A stretch of DNA of 32,383 bases, taken from assembly GCA_019359285.1 (NCBI GenBank), contig JAHHHQ010000011.1, positions 1 through 32,383 of the forward strand. Direction: 5' to 3'. Below are positions 1-8,629 of the stretch, piece after piece. How positions within the stretch are numbered: position 1 is the first letter of the stretch; the number at the start of each line of letters is the position of its first letter. Made by a program: the position numbers and the translations under genes. This DNA is from Nodosilinea sp. WJT8-NPBG4. Its GTDB lineage: Bacteria; Cyanobacteriota; Cyanobacteriia; Phormidesmidales; Phormidesmidaceae. The notes below the pieces were generated by a model. The model was not told the origin of the DNA, ran no database searches, and worked only from the letters and a program-made list of their open reading frames with translations.

Positions 1-66
1 TCCAGGCAGCCAATCCTTGATTCGTTCCCATTGGTCATCGCGTAGGGCGTAGCGGCGGGTTGGCAT
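1..66 (-). CDS. IS5-type transposase, N-terminus only (cut by window edge)
   Basis: On the minus strand an ATG at 66 opens a frame of 22 codons that runs off the left edge. The peptide starts MPTRRYALRDDQW and continues ERIKDWLPG. This is the typical first stretch of cyanobacterial IS5-family (DUF4096-type) transposases, which begin with a basic patch and an ALxDxQWxxI motif. The catalytic DDE core lies outside the window, so activity cannot be judged. The 5' terminal inverted repeat should lie within about 100 bp to the right of 66, but without the other end I cannot define it. Confidence 0.75.
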   Translation of the reverse strand, partial: MPTRRYALRDDQWERIKDWLPG

Positions 67-435
67 CAGTATCACAAACCTGAAACTCAACTTCTCCCAC
101 CTTACCTAATTGATGACACGCCCTAGGCTTAACACCTGTCTTTAGCCCAGAACTCTTGTTCAGTTAATGCCTTTAGGGCCTATAGCTTAAAGAAATCGCT
201 CAGGGAAACAGCTTAGCGGCAGAACTTGATGAATTCATCTACGATTAGGTTCATCAGACCTCAATGTAGACGCTAAAACTCTTATCAGCTGGGCAACCTA
301 GACGACGCCTAACCCGGCCTTTCATGCTTGATAAGGCCGGACTTGACCCCAGGTTTCCACCTTATGTTTGTAGTGCTAGACACGATTCTTTTAAACAAGT
401 TAAAGTGGTACTGAGTATGAATTACTTCCCTTACC
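67..435. other. Intergenic stretch upstream of the Fur-type gene
   Basis: No convincing gene is seen. The part next to 66 should hold the upstream end of the IS5-type element. A hairpin with 8-bp arms (CCGGCCTT 314-321, AAGGCCGG 333-340) lies about 95 bp before the regulator start. The stretch 385-430 is AT-rich and is the likely promoter area. I do not see a clear palindromic Fur or PerR box. Confidence 0.5.
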
Positions 436-879
436 ATGGATGAGTTAGCTGTCCTGAAAAAGCCCATTACCTGTCTGGATGATGCCATTGAGCGCTGCCA
501 GGCCCTTGGCATGCGGCTGAGCCGGCAGCGGCGCTACATTTTGGAACTCCTGTGGCAGCACCAGGGCCACCTTTCCGCTCGCGAAATTTACGATCGCCTC
601 AATCAGCAGGGCCGTGAGATCGGCCACACTTCCGTTTACCAAAACCTCGACGCCCTCTCTGAGCAGGGCATTATTGAATGCGTTGAGCGCGCCGATGGTC
701 GGCTCTACGGCCACCTGAGCGACTCCCACAGCCACGTCAACTGCCTCGACACCAACGAAATCATTGATATTGACGTCACCCTGCCCGCCGATCTGATTCA
801 GCAGATTGAAGCCCGCACCGGAATCACAATCACCGACTACCGCATCGACTTCTTTGGTACCACAGCCTCTACCAAGTAG
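436..879 (+). CDS. Fur-family transcriptional regulator (PerR/FurC-like branch possible)
   Basis: The 147-aa protein has the Fur layout: an N-terminal winged helix (about residues 25-92, with RLSRQRRYILELLW and TSVYQNLDALSEQGII) and a short dimerisation domain. The metal motif HSHVNCLDTNEIIDID (98-113) keeps two His and Cys103. The second Cys of the usual CxxC is Thr106, and the C-terminal CxxC is absent. The structural Cys4 zinc site of classical Fur/PerR is therefore missing, as in some cyanobacterial Fur paralogues. It probably regulates metal or peroxide genes as a dimer in the cytosol; which metal it senses cannot be read from sequence. The gene is single, preceded by an AT-rich leader, and converges on the dehydrogenase gene. 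The ATG is the first good start; no strong ribosome site is visible. Confidence 0.85.
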   Translation: MDELAVLKKPITCLDDAIERCQALGMRLSRQRRYILELLWQHQGHLSAREIYDRLNQQGREIGHTSVYQNLDALSEQGIIECVERADGRLYGHLSDSHSHVNCLDTNEIIDIDVTLPADLIQQIEARTGITITDYRIDFFGTTASTK

Positions 880-918
880 CCTTGGTTTGTTCTGAGGCAA
901 GCCTTGTGGGTTGGCAGA

Positions 919-942
919 TTGCCAAGTGAGATTGGCAAATTT
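919..942 (+). terminator. Possible weak bidirectional terminator hairpins
   Basis: Between two convergent genes, TTGCCAA (919-925) pairs with TTGGCAA (932-938) across a 6-nt loop, followed by ATTT. An overlapping alternative hairpin pairs TTGGCA (911-916) with TGCCAA (920-925). The two cannot form together. The U tract is short, so the terminator call is tentative. Confidence 0.4.
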
Positions 943-974
943 CAACCTGCTAGCTTTTCAACCTGACAACCCAG

Positions 975-1781
975 CTAAGTAGAACGAACCGGGCGCTGCT
1001 GACGTTGCCCCGGTTTGGCCGGGGCTAAAATTTGCACCATAGAATCGACTAGCCAGGGCACCAACCGCTGCGCCCACACGACGGCGTGGCTTTGCCAGCC
1101 CACCAAAATCTCAGACTGGCCTTGTCTCAGCCCCCGCACCAACGCCTCAGCCACCTGCTCTGGGGTTGAGGGCTGTACGCCGCGAAATCGCTCAAACCCT
1201 TTCACCATGTCGGTGTCGGTCAGCGAGGGCAGCAGGGCTACCACGCGCACCCGGTGGGGGGCCAATTCACCGCGCAGCGCCTGGGTGAAGCCCACGATCG
1301 CAAACTTGGTCGCTGAATAGGTAGCCATGGTTGGGGCCGCCACCTTACCCATCAGGCTCGACACGTTGACAATGCAGCCCTCCCGGCGAGTCGCCATCCG
1401 GCGAGCAATCAAGCGGGTAACTGTGTACAGCCCAATCAAATTGGTCGAAATCTCAGACTGTACCTGGGGCAGTTTGGCCTGCAAAAATGGGGCCTGGTGG
1501 GCCACCCCAGCACAGTTCACTAACAGATGCACTGGGCCGTGGTGCTGCCAGGCGCGGGCAATCACCACGTTGGCCGCAATTGGGTCAGTCAAATCTACGG
1601 GCAAAATGACGGCCTGTGCCCCGAGCTGCCGCACCTCTGCGGCAACCTCCTCTAAACGCTGGGCGCTGCGGGCAACGAGCAAAATACGCTGCATGCCCTG
1701 ACGAGCCAGAGCGTGGGCGATGGCGCGGCCAATGCCGCGAGAAGCCCCAGTGATCAAGGCGGTTTTACTGTGAAAAAGCAT
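975..1781 (-). CDS. Short-chain dehydrogenase/reductase (SDR)
   Basis: This 268-aa protein is a classical SDR with a Rossmann fold. The cofactor motif TGASRGIG is at residues 11-18 and the structural NCAG at 89-92. The catalytic Ser is in NVSS (139-142) and the YxxxK pair is Tyr155/Lys159 in TYSATK. The Arg residues in and just after the glycine motif and in the VARSAQR segment (37-43) fit NADPH rather than NADH. Substrate cannot be assigned. The basic C-terminal tail (GQRQQRPVRST) is unusual. A hydrophobic stretch near 230-253 could act as a membrane anchor, as in some lipid-acting SDRs. The start is preceded by AGGAGGTTTCT on the minus strand, a good ribosome site. It is monocistronic and convergent with the Fur-type gene. 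Confidence 0.88.
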   Translation of the reverse strand: MLFHSKTALITGASRGIGRAIAHALARQGMQRILLVARSAQRLEEVAAEVRQLGAQAVILPVDLTDPIAANVVIARAWQHHGPVHLLVNCAGVAHQAPFLQAKLPQVQSEISTNLIGLYTVTRLIARRMATRREGCIVNVSSLMGKVAAPTMATYSATKFAIVGFTQALRGELAPHRVRVVALLPSLTDTDMVKGFERFRGVQPSTPEQVAEALVRGLRQGQSEILVGWQSHAVVWAQRLVPWLVDSMVQILAPAKPGQRQQRPVRST

Positions 1782-2522
1782 AGAAACCTCCTGCTGACCT
1801 AAATTTCAGCCAGCGTAATTAGAGTTAGGGTGCTGAGCAGAATTGGCTGTTTAGAGAAGCGCTGGATTCTGTAGCACTAGAGTCGTCAGTGAAGTCAAAT
1901 CAAAAAATGTTGAATGAGTCAGAACTACCCGTGGTGTGTGCTGGGTTCAGATGATGAGGGCGAGGGGCGTAGCTACGTGCTGAATCTGAACCGAGGGACA
2001 GGGCGCTGGCCTAACGCGCCAAGAGAAATGATCTGTGGGGTTGGGTCATGGTTTTAACTCTGTTTGCTGTAGGGCTATCCGAACCATGACTCAGACGTTA
2101 GCACCGGGATCAGACACCGACAACGATCCTGAAGGAAGTCGCCGGATTGTAACAGTGCTTATCAGCATTCTCATAAATATAGTCTTTGGGAACCCAGCAT
2201 TTCCTAGAGCTACTTTTACAGCCTATGAAGAATTCCTGCTCCAAAAGAATCTCAGGGTTTCAAGTGCTTCCATGAGAATGGCAAAAGTGGGGAACCTAAA
2301 TCTGAGAAAGCAAGCCTGTAGTCTAAGTTACGTATCGTTGTGTTGCGAAAGACAAATTGCTCGGCCTATTCGTAGCGATCGCCCTATAACCAACAGACTG
2401 CCAGCCCACCGCTGTCGGAGCACCAGATTGCTGGCACCCCAGCCCGGCGTAAACATGAGTCCCTATCATGGTGATTTGATAGCCGAGGCTAGACTCGGCC
2501 CCAGAGCAAGGTATTTCCCACG
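1782..2522. other. 740-bp intergenic stretch with an inverted repeat
   Basis: No supported gene. The strongest structure is a 9-bp inverted repeat, GGTTCAGAT (1944-1952) and ATCTGAACC (1984-1992). Its 31-nt interior contains the palindrome CGTAGCTACG. A smaller hairpin (GCCGAG 2482-2487, CTCGGC 2494-2499) lies 24 bp before the next start codon. The only long open frame (2035-2526) has no domain-like character. Confidence 0.5.
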
Positions 2523-3854
2523 ATGAGCGTTGCCCCCATGACTACCCCAGCTGACGCCCCCGGCGATATTTTGATTCTCTCCAACGGGCCAGGAGAGATT
2601 TCGACCTGGGTGCGCCCGGTGGTGAAGGCGCTGCGATCGCACCACCCCGACACCAGCCAAATCCGCATCTCTGTAGTGCTGTCGCCCTGTGCCAACGCTT
2701 CGGGGCGCGAAGCCGAGATGGCCCGTGGCCTGCCGGGGGTCGATCGCATCCAGGGGCCAGAGCATTTCTTCTCCTTTTTGCTGTCCGGCAAAACGGCAGA
2801 GAACTGGGACTGGCACCCCCACGGCGTAGTGCTGTTTTTGGGTGGCGACCAGATCTATCCGGTCGTGATTGGCAAGCGCCTGGGCTATCGCACCGTCATC
2901 TACGCCGAGTGGGATGCCCGCTGGCATCGCTGGATCAATCGTTTTGGCTGCATGACGGCCAACATTGTAGAAGCGGCCCCCGATGAGTTTCGCGGCAAGT
3001 GTGAGGTGATTGGCGACCTAATGGCCGATGTGCAAGGCGATGGGGACACGCAGTCGGTGCGCGATGGTCTTAACCTCAAACCCGGCTACGATCTGGTTGG
3101 CTTCATGCCCGGATCAAAAAAGAACAAGCTCAGCGTGGGGTTGCCCTTCGCCCTAGCCGCCGCTGAGGCCATCCATCGCCTGCGGCCTCAGACGCAGTTT
3201 GTCATTCCAGTAGCGCCAATGCTGTCGCTAGAGGCGCTGGCTCAGTTTGCCGATGCGGCCCACAACCCAGACATTCGCCTGGTTGAGGGGGCCACGACGG
3301 CCGAACTGGTAGAACCAGATGCGGCCCTACCCCGCTTGCGGACCCCCAGTGGGGTAGAGGTGCTGCTGTGGCAGGGCACCCCCGCCTACGACGTGATGGG
3401 CCAGATGCAGTTCTGCCTCACCACCGTGGGGGCCAACACCGCAGAATTGGGATCCCTAGGTATTCCGATGATGGTGCTGCTGGCCACTCAAAAGCTAGAG
3501 GCGATGAAAGCTTGGGACGGCGTTCCGGGCCTGCTGGCCAACCTGCCTCTAGTGGGGGATGGCTTCGCCAAATTGATTAACCGGCTGGTTTTGCGACAAA
3601 TATATAAGGAGGGGCGGCTGTTTGCCTGGCCCAACATCTGGGCAAAACGCGAGGTGGTGCCTGAGCGCATTGGCCCAATTACCCCCAAAACTGTAGCCGC
3701 CGAGGTGGTGGAGTATTTGGCAAATCCAGACGCGCTGAAGGCAATGCGGGAGGATCTGCGATCGGTGCGGGGCGCAGCGGGGGCCTCAGCCAAGCTGGCG
3801 GCGATGGTCCTCGAAGAACTAAGGTTGAGTCACTCGAGCGACACGAGCGATTAG
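2523..3854 (+). CDS. Lipid-A-disaccharide synthase-related glycosyltransferase-like protein
   Basis: The 443-aa protein belongs to the LpxB-related group of cyanobacteria rather than to true LpxB. The N-terminus ILILSNGPGEISTWVRPVV matches the LpxB opening (SGEASGD in E. coli) with a substitution typical of the related family. GFMPGSKKNKLSVGLPFA (about 196-213) corresponds to the sugar-nucleotide region, and FCLTTVGANTAELGSLGIP (about 298-316) to the C-terminal donor-binding segment. It probably acts on a nucleotide-sugar or lipid substrate at the inner face of the membrane; the reaction is unproven. ATG 2523 has a weak AAGG upstream; ATG 2541 is an alternative six codons in. It converges on the ABC ATPase gene. 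Confidence 0.8.
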   Translation: MSVAPMTTPADAPGDILILSNGPGEISTWVRPVVKALRSHHPDTSQIRISVVLSPCANASGREAEMARGLPGVDRIQGPEHFFSFLLSGKTAENWDWHPHGVVLFLGGDQIYPVVIGKRLGYRTVIYAEWDARWHRWINRFGCMTANIVEAAPDEFRGKCEVIGDLMADVQGDGDTQSVRDGLNLKPGYDLVGFMPGSKKNKLSVGLPFALAAAEAIHRLRPQTQFVIPVAPMLSLEALAQFADAAHNPDIRLVEGATTAELVEPDAALPRLRTPSGVEVLLWQGTPAYDVMGQMQFCLTTVGANTAELGSLGIPMMVLLATQKLEAMKAWDGVPGLLANLPLVGDGFAKLINRLVLRQIYKEGRLFAWPNIWAKREVVPERIGPITPKTVAAEVVEYLANPDALKAMREDLRSVRGAAGASAKLAAMVLEELRLSHSSDTSD

Positions 3855-3860
3855 CGATCT

Positions 3861-3950
3861 ATGAAAAACCTGCGGAGACTCAATGCCAACATCTCCCTAG
3901 TGCTGGAGCTAAGCGCCACGGCTGGTCTGGTTATATTAATGGGCGGGTGA
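3861..3950 (+). CDS. Tiny hydrophobic ORF behind the LpxB-like gene (29 aa)
   Basis: An ATG 7 bp after the LpxB-like stop opens a 29-codon frame. It has a basic start (MKNLRRLN) and a hydrophobic tail (ISLVLELSATAGLVILMGG) long enough for one membrane segment. No ribosome site is evident, so expression would depend on coupling to the gene before it. It could be a small membrane protein, a decayed gene start, or chance. Confidence 0.3.
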   Translation: MKNLRRLNANISLVLELSATAGLVILMGG

Positions 3951-3972
3951 GTGGGGTGTTAGGTATGAGGTG

Positions 3973-4021
3973 TAGGGTTCAAGGTGCGAGACACCCCTTA
4001 TACCCTACACCTTGAACCCTA
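3973..4021. terminator. 14-bp inverted repeat between convergent genes
   Basis: TAGGGTTCAAGGTG (3973-3986) is the exact reverse complement of CACCTTGAACCCTA (4008-4021), with a 21-nt loop. It lies between the convergent LpxB-like and ABC ATPase genes. The right arm contains the ABC gene's stop codon. Neither side has a clear U tract, so it may act as a bidirectional stop or be a remnant of a dispersed repeat. Confidence 0.5.
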
Positions 4022-4930
4022 TACCCCTAGTGGTTTCTCAGGCTGCCGGGTCACTTCTAAATAGACGTGCTCTAGTTTCACCGGACTACGGGCGATCGAG
4101 TTCAGCGGAATACCGTCGAAGCGATCGAGCAGATCCTTAAGTTCGAGCTGGTCGGGCACCCAAAAGGCCAGATCGCCGCCGTAGGTGCGGTGGGGGTAGC
4201 CAAGCTGTCGGGCCCGGGCGATCGCCCCCTGCGGATCCTTGGTCTCCACTGTGACAATCTCCTGGGCGGGAATGCGCGATCGCAGTTCCTCTAGGGTGCC
4301 CTCCGCCAGCAGCTCACCCTGGCGCAAAATGCCGATCCGCTGGCATAGGCGCTCGACCTCATCCAGCAGGTGGGAAGTGAGCAGCACCGTCACCCCCATC
4401 GACTTAAATTGGCGAATCAGCTGCCACAGCTCTTGGCGGGCCTCAATGTCGAGCCCAGTGGTGGGCTCGTCGAGAATCACGAGCTTGGGGCGGTGCAAAA
4501 TCGCCGCCGCCATGCTCAGCCGCCGCTGCATGCCGCCGCTGAGGCGCTCGACGGGGACATGTTTTTTGTCTAAAAGTTGCACCGACTCCAGGCATACATC
4601 CACCCGCCGTTGGCAGTCTTGGCGGGAGAGGCCATAGAGGCGGCCAAAGAAAAATAGGTTGTCGCTACAGGTGAGGCTGCCGTAGAGCAGGTTGCTCTGG
4701 GGCATCACCCCCACCCAGGCTTTGGTGGCCTCTCCGGCGGGGCGATCGCCGATGGTAACCGTGCCGCTGTCGGCCTTGAGCAAGCCGCAGATAATGTTGA
4801 TAGTGGTGGTTTTTCCGGCACCGTTAGGGCCGAGCAGACCGTAGATTTCTCCCGGCTCCAGGCTCAGGCTAAGATTTTGCAAAACCGGCTTAGAACCGTA
4901 GCGCTTACAGAGATTTGCGAGTTTTAACAT
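4019..4930 (-). CDS. ABC-2 type exporter ATP-binding protein
   Basis: From ATG 4930 the product is 303 aa with a complete ABC ATPase: Walker A GPNGAGKT (34-41), Q-loop VMPQSN, signature LSGGMQRR, Walker B LVILDEPTTGLD and H-loop TSHLLDE. The single nucleotide-binding domain and the roughly 80-residue C-terminal extension are typical of CcmA/DrrA-type ATPases that drive export through an ABC-2 permease. No permease gene is adjacent, so the partner must be encoded elsewhere. The frame stays open upstream to 5314, but that part is antisense to the SnoaL-like gene and not protein-like. ATG 4945 (adding MLRIP) is the alternative start. The gene is divergent from the SnoaL-like gene across about 105 bp. 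Confidence 0.88.
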   Translation of the reverse strand: MLKLANLCKRYGSKPVLQNLSLSLEPGEIYGLLGPNGAGKTTTINIICGLLKADSGTVTIGDRPAGEATKAWVGVMPQSNLLYGSLTCSDNLFFFGRLYGLSRQDCQRRVDVCLESVQLLDKKHVPVERLSGGMQRRLSMAAAILHRPKLVILDEPTTGLDIEARQELWQLIRQFKSMGVTVLLTSHLLDEVERLCQRIGILRQGELLAEGTLEELRSRIPAQEIVTVETKDPQGAIARARQLGYPHRTYGGDLAFWVPDQLELKDLLDRFDGIPLNSIARSPVKLEHVYLEVTRQPEKPLGV

Positions 4931-5035
4931 GGGGATGCGCAACATGGCTGCCGGAGGTGGTTGCCTCCCCCTACCGTTGGTTATGCTCAAGACGGGAGGC
5001 AGGGAAAGCCCCTGTATCTTATCAGTGAGGACCCT

Positions 5036-5452
5036 ATGGCTGGCGATCGCGAACTGGTCTTGGCCGCAAACCAGGCTTTCTACCGCTCCTTCGAGAAAAA
5101 AGATATAGAAGCCATGGAGGCAGTCTGGTCGAAGGGCATGGGTTGCCTCTGCATTCACCCCGGCCGCGATGCTCTGAAGGGCTGGGTCGAGATCCGCGAG
5201 GCCTGGGCCCGCATCTTTGAGAACACCAGCTACCTCGAAATCGACACCGACATTCTCACTATTGAAATCAGCGGCGACCTGGCCTACGTGGTGCTGATTG
5301 AGAACGTGCTGCAAATTAGCAACGGCGAAGCCGGGAGCGATCGCTTTGCCAATCGCCGTCTAGAGGCGCGATCGATGGCCACGAATGGGTTTGAGCGCAT
5401 AGCCGGTCAGTGGTACATGATTCACCACCACGGCAGCCCGGTGGTCGATTGA
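5036..5452 (+). CDS. SnoaL/NTF2-like domain protein
   Basis: The 138-aa product is a single NTF2-like cone-shaped fold of the SnoaL-3 type. It has an N-terminal helix (VLAANQAFYRSFEKKDIEAM), the CIHPGRDALKGWVEIREAW segment and closing strands ending MIHHHGSPV. Such proteins bind small ligands or act as small enzymes. Cyanobacterial members of this type are often annotated as calcium/calmodulin-kinase association-like or polyketide-cyclase-like without proven function. I chose ATG 5036 because the upstream codons are low-complexity and the fold begins at MAGDRELVLAANQ. ATG 4961 in frame would add 25 residues. It shares a promoter region with the divergent ABC gene. Confidence 0.78.
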   Translation: MAGDRELVLAANQAFYRSFEKKDIEAMEAVWSKGMGCLCIHPGRDALKGWVEIREAWARIFENTSYLEIDTDILTIEISGDLAYVVLIENVLQISNGEAGSDRFANRRLEARSMATNGFERIAGQWYMIHHHGSPVVD

Positions 5453-5621
5453 GGGCGATCGCCCCCTGTTATGCCCACCAAAAATTCTCTCTTCAGCGTT
5501 AGAACTAGTTACAAATCAACCCTAAGATAGGTGCATTCAGGTTAATTTTTGCCGCGTTTCCACCTCCGGTTAATGTGAAACCGATATCCTACTCAATAAT
5601 CTTTGGGGATTGTGGAGAACG

Positions 5622-6296
5622 ATGAGTAGTTTTAGTTCTGATTTGATCGGTCGAGACTACGAGGTCAAAATCGGTGATTACTTTAGCCGAGGGTGGGAGA
5701 TCTTTAAGGCCAAAGCACTGCTGTTTGTTGCTTTTACGCTGCTGCTAGTGCTCATCCAAGTTGTGATCTCTATTCTGCCCTTTCCCATCGGCGCCAGAGG
5801 TGAGGATGGTGCCAGTGGTGGCATTCTCAGCCTTGCCTTTAACATAGTTACCCCGGCTCTCACCGCAGGCTATTACTTTGTGGCCTTTCAAATAGCGCGA
5901 AATCGCAATGCGGTGTTTAACGACTTTTTTCAAGGGTTTAACAAGTTTCTGCCCATCTTTCTGGTCTCGCTCGTCTCGACTGTTTTGACCGTTATTGGGT
6001 TTGTGCTGCTGGTGCTGCCGGGCGTTTACCTGGCCGTGGCTTACCTATTCGCTCAACCACTGGTGATCGACAAAAACGCCGACTTTTGGCAGGCCATGGA
6101 AACTAGCCGCAAGCTAATTACCAAGAAGTGGTTTTCGTTCTTTGGGCTGCTGCTGCTAATTTTCTTGCTGAACTTTGGCGGTGCCCTTCTGCTGGGCGTT
6201 GGCTTGCTCGTGACCATTCCGCTATCGGTTTGCATCATCGCAGCGGCCTACGAAGACATTGTGGGTCTTAATTCAGTGTCCGACGTCGCCGTTTGA
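5622..6296 (+). CDS. Polytopic membrane protein, function unknown
   Basis: The 224-aa product has an N-terminal amphipathic segment (IGDYFSRGWEIFKAKALLF), then about five or six hydrophobic helices separated by short loops. One loop reads FARPL-like (YLFAQPLVIDKNADFWQAMETSRKL). This layout resembles the DUF975/GlpQ-membrane-domain family of integral proteins, in which a repeated FW-A-x-x-x-S motif follows a transmembrane pair. No enzyme motif is visible. The start ATG 5622 follows GGAG at 5614-5617; an upstream TTG at 5610 is less likely. A strong terminator follows, so it is monocistronic. Confidence 0.72.
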   Translation: MSSFSSDLIGRDYEVKIGDYFSRGWEIFKAKALLFVAFTLLLVLIQVVISILPFPIGARGEDGASGGILSLAFNIVTPALTAGYYFVAFQIARNRNAVFNDFFQGFNKFLPIFLVSLVSTVLTVIGFVLLVLPGVYLAVAYLFAQPLVIDKNADFWQAMETSRKLITKKWFSFFGLLLLIFLLNFGGALLLGVGLLVTIPLSVCIIAAAYEDIVGLNSVSDVAV

Positions 6297-6322
6297 GCGA
6301 TCGCCTAATCTAAAGTTTCTAG

Positions 6323-6354
6323 GGCTTCAGCTAAGGCTGAGGCCTTTATTTTTT
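6323..6354 (+). terminator. Intrinsic terminator after the membrane-protein gene
   Basis: GGCTTCAGC (6323-6331) pairs with GCTGAGGCC (6336-6344) through eight Watson-Crick pairs and one G-U pair, with a TAAG loop. The tail TTTATTTTTT (6345-6354) follows directly. A second, smaller hairpin (CTCTA ... TAGAG) lies just after it at 6361-6377. Confidence 0.85.
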
Positions 6355-6466
6355 GTAACTCTCTAGCTTTTTTAGAGGGCGCGATCGCCAGGGTTCATTC
6401 CAGTCAAAATACTCGCGCGCGGTGGCTGGAGAGTATCATCAGCTTTGGGACTTCTTGGGCGATGTT

Positions 6467-8251
6467 ATGCGGTTATTCAAAACATGGCAGCTGCCACCCA
6501 CAGCCTTCTGGATGCTGCTGTGGTTTGGAATAGCCCTGGCCTTGCGTCTCTCATTTTTGGTGAGTAAGCCCCTCTGGATGGACGAGGCAGCCACGGTGAT
6601 TTTCACCCTAGGCAACAGCAGCTACTCGGCTCCCCTCGATCAGGTCGTCTCCCTAGACCAGCTGCTGACGCCCCTTCAGCCCCGGCCGGAGGCGACCGTG
6701 GGCTCGGCCATTCACTACCTCATGCAGGAAGATAACCATCCTCCTGCCTACTTTGCGATCGCCCACCTGTGGATGAACCTGTTTCCTACCGCACAGGGGG
6801 TAGCCTTGCCTTGGGCCGCGCGCGCCCTGCCCGCTCTGTTTGGAGCCTTGAGCGCACCAGCAGTCTATTTGGCCGGATGGTTAGGGTTTCGCTCAGTGCT
6901 GGCGGGGCAAATTGGCGCCGCCTTTATGGCCGTGTCGCCCTTTGGAATCGCCATGTCCCAAGAGGCGCGGCACTACAGCATGGCCACCCTAATGGTGACG
7001 CTGGGGCTAGCCTGCTTTGCCGTGGGGGGCTGGAGCCTGCGCCGCCCCCAACCTGGAGAAGCAGCGCCTCAACCGATTTCCCTCCCCTTGACGCTGCTGT
7101 GGGTGGGGATCAATGCCCTGGCGTTTGCCACCCACTACTTTACGGTGCTGGCGCTGCTGGCCCAGGCCTTAGTGCTGGTGGCCCTAGCCATTTACCAAGG
7201 GCGAGCCCAGCCCCAGGTGCTCTGGCAGCGCCCCTGGCGGCGGCTCTACGGGGTCATGTTGGGAACGCTTGCCGCCTGTCTGGTGTGGCTGCCGGTGTTG
7301 CTCAATTTCTACGGCAGCAGCCAGTCCTCCAATTTGGCCATTGACCTTAGCCAGCCCAGGGTGTGGCTCGACCCGATCGCCCAGACCCTCGTCGGGCTGA
7401 TCTTTATGGTGATCACGCCCATCACCAATGCCCAAGGCGTTGTGGGCATTGCTGCCGTAGTGCTGTCGGTGCTGGTGCTGCTACCCGTGCTGCTGTGGAT
7501 GGTGGCACAACTGCTGCGGGCCAGGCACCTGGTGAGTCAATCTGACAACGGCCGATTTGGCCTGTTTTTGATGGGTGGGTTTGTGCTGGCGGCGATCGCC
7601 ATCTTTTTTGCGGTCACCTATAGCTTAGAGATGGATATCACCCGAGGGCATCGATACAACTTTGTGTTCCATCCCGGTGTGATGGTGCTGGTAGGGGGGC
7701 TATTGGCCGTCTACTGGCCAGAGACCACAGCCCAGCCGCGATCGATCCAAATTCTGTTTACTCAGCAAAGAATCTCCGGGCGACGCAGTGTTCAACTGTT
7801 CTGGGTTGCCGGTCTAGCCAGTGCCCTCTTTGTCGTCAGCAATCTAGCCTTTGCCAAATATTTTGCGCCGGCCCAGCTGGTTCGCACCATCCAAGCAGAA
7901 TCGACCCACCCAGTACTCATAGGCTTTCCCGCCACCATTGAAGAAGGCAAGCCTACGGTAATTGGTCATGAGATGTTAAGCATCGGTTGGGAGATCCACC
8001 GTCATTTCAACCCCAATGCCCCAGACAGCGGGTGGACTGTGCCGCCCCAATTTTTCCTTTGGACCTTGCCCAGCAACCCCTCGGTGCCCCCCGAAGCGAA
8101 GCTGGCCGAGATTCTCTCCACCATGCCTCGCCCCTTCGACCTCTGGTTTATCCACATTGGCTCAGATTTGAGCGCCAACGGATGCCGGCAGCTAAGCCAA
8201 ACGGGCAGCGGGGGACATCCCTACAGCCGCTACGAATGCACACCTCTTTAG
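6467..8251 (+). CDS. GT-C fold (GT39/ArnT-like) membrane glycosyltransferase
   Basis: The 594-aa product is a multi-spanning membrane protein of the PMT/ArnT superfamily. The first periplasmic loop carries KPLWMDEAAT, the acidic DE motif that forms the metal/catalytic site of GT-C enzymes. A second loop contains QEDNHPPAYFAIAHLWM (DNHPP). About ten to twelve hydrophobic helices follow, ending in a soluble tail. Such enzymes move a sugar from a polyprenyl-phosphate carrier to a lipid, glycan or protein on the outer face of the membrane; acceptor and sugar are unknown here. I prefer ATG 6467 (MRLFKTW); a GTG at 6422 would add 15 residues without a clear ribosome site. Confidence 0.82.
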   Translation: MRLFKTWQLPPTAFWMLLWFGIALALRLSFLVSKPLWMDEAATVIFTLGNSSYSAPLDQVVSLDQLLTPLQPRPEATVGSAIHYLMQEDNHPPAYFAIAHLWMNLFPTAQGVALPWAARALPALFGALSAPAVYLAGWLGFRSVLAGQIGAAFMAVSPFGIAMSQEARHYSMATLMVTLGLACFAVGGWSLRRPQPGEAAPQPISLPLTLLWVGINALAFATHYFTVLALLAQALVLVALAIYQGRAQPQVLWQRPWRRLYGVMLGTLAACLVWLPVLLNFYGSSQSSNLAIDLSQPRVWLDPIAQTLVGLIFMVITPITNAQGVVGIAAVVLSVLVLLPVLLWMVAQLLRARHLVSQSDNGRFGLFLMGGFVLAAIAIFFAVTYSLEMDITRGHRYNFVFHPGVMVLVGGLLAVYWPETTAQPRSIQILFTQQRISGRRSVQLFWVAGLASALFVVSNLAFAKYFAPAQLVRTIQAESTHPVLIGFPATIEEGKPTVIGHEMLSIGWEIHRHFNPNAPDSGWTVPPQFFLWTLPSNPSVPPEAKLAEILSTMPRPFDLWFIHIGSDLSANGCRQLSQTGSGGHPYSRYECTPL

Positions 8252-8629
8252 GCGACAGAAGCCTACTTTTTCCCTGCGTTGGGAACTTGAGAGGATTAAG
8301 AACCGTCTCCTTTAGACGGTCTGGCTGCTGCATTTGAACGATGGAAATCTATGAGGAGATGGTGTTGCCCACTCCCGTACCGCGCTCGGTTAACGCTTTG
8401 GCCAGAAACTTTTGAGCATGATGTAAGACCAGTAGGGACTGAAGGGATTTTCTGCAAGAACAAGCCGTTCCATAAGCCATAAATGTCCAAACTTTCTAAA
8501 TCTATGTCTTTAGGAATATGTTACGAATGTGTTTGAGCTGACGCATTTTTTAACGTTTATCCTTAAATGTGACATAGGCGTCTGACCATGGTCCTATTAC
8601 ATAACGCGTGGGTATTGGGCTAAAACACC
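8252..8629 (+). other. Intergenic stretch with a hairpin
   Basis: No convincing gene. A perfect 7-bp hairpin (ACCGTCT 8302-8308, AGACGGT 8314-8320) lies 50 bp after the glycosyltransferase stop but has no U tract. It may protect the 3' end of that transcript. A 24-codon frame at 8341-8415 looks like chance. The AT-rich segment 8500-8600 is the likely promoter area of the SpoIID-type gene. Confidence 0.45.

Noticed and set aside
2035..2526. Open frame of 163 codons on the plus strand before the LpxB-like gene
   Set aside because: No domain-like pattern, Arg/Ser/Pro-rich second half, overlaps the next gene's start, and no ribosome site. It looks like a chance frame in non-coding DNA.
4931..5314. 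N-terminal extension of the ABC ATPase frame on the minus strand
   Set aside because: It is antisense to the SnoaL-like gene, and the peptide has no relation to ABC proteins, which begin at MLKLANLCKRYG.
8341..8415. 24-codon ORF MEIYEEMVLPTPVPRS...
   Set aside because: No ribosome site, no hydrophobic segment, and no coupling to a neighbour.
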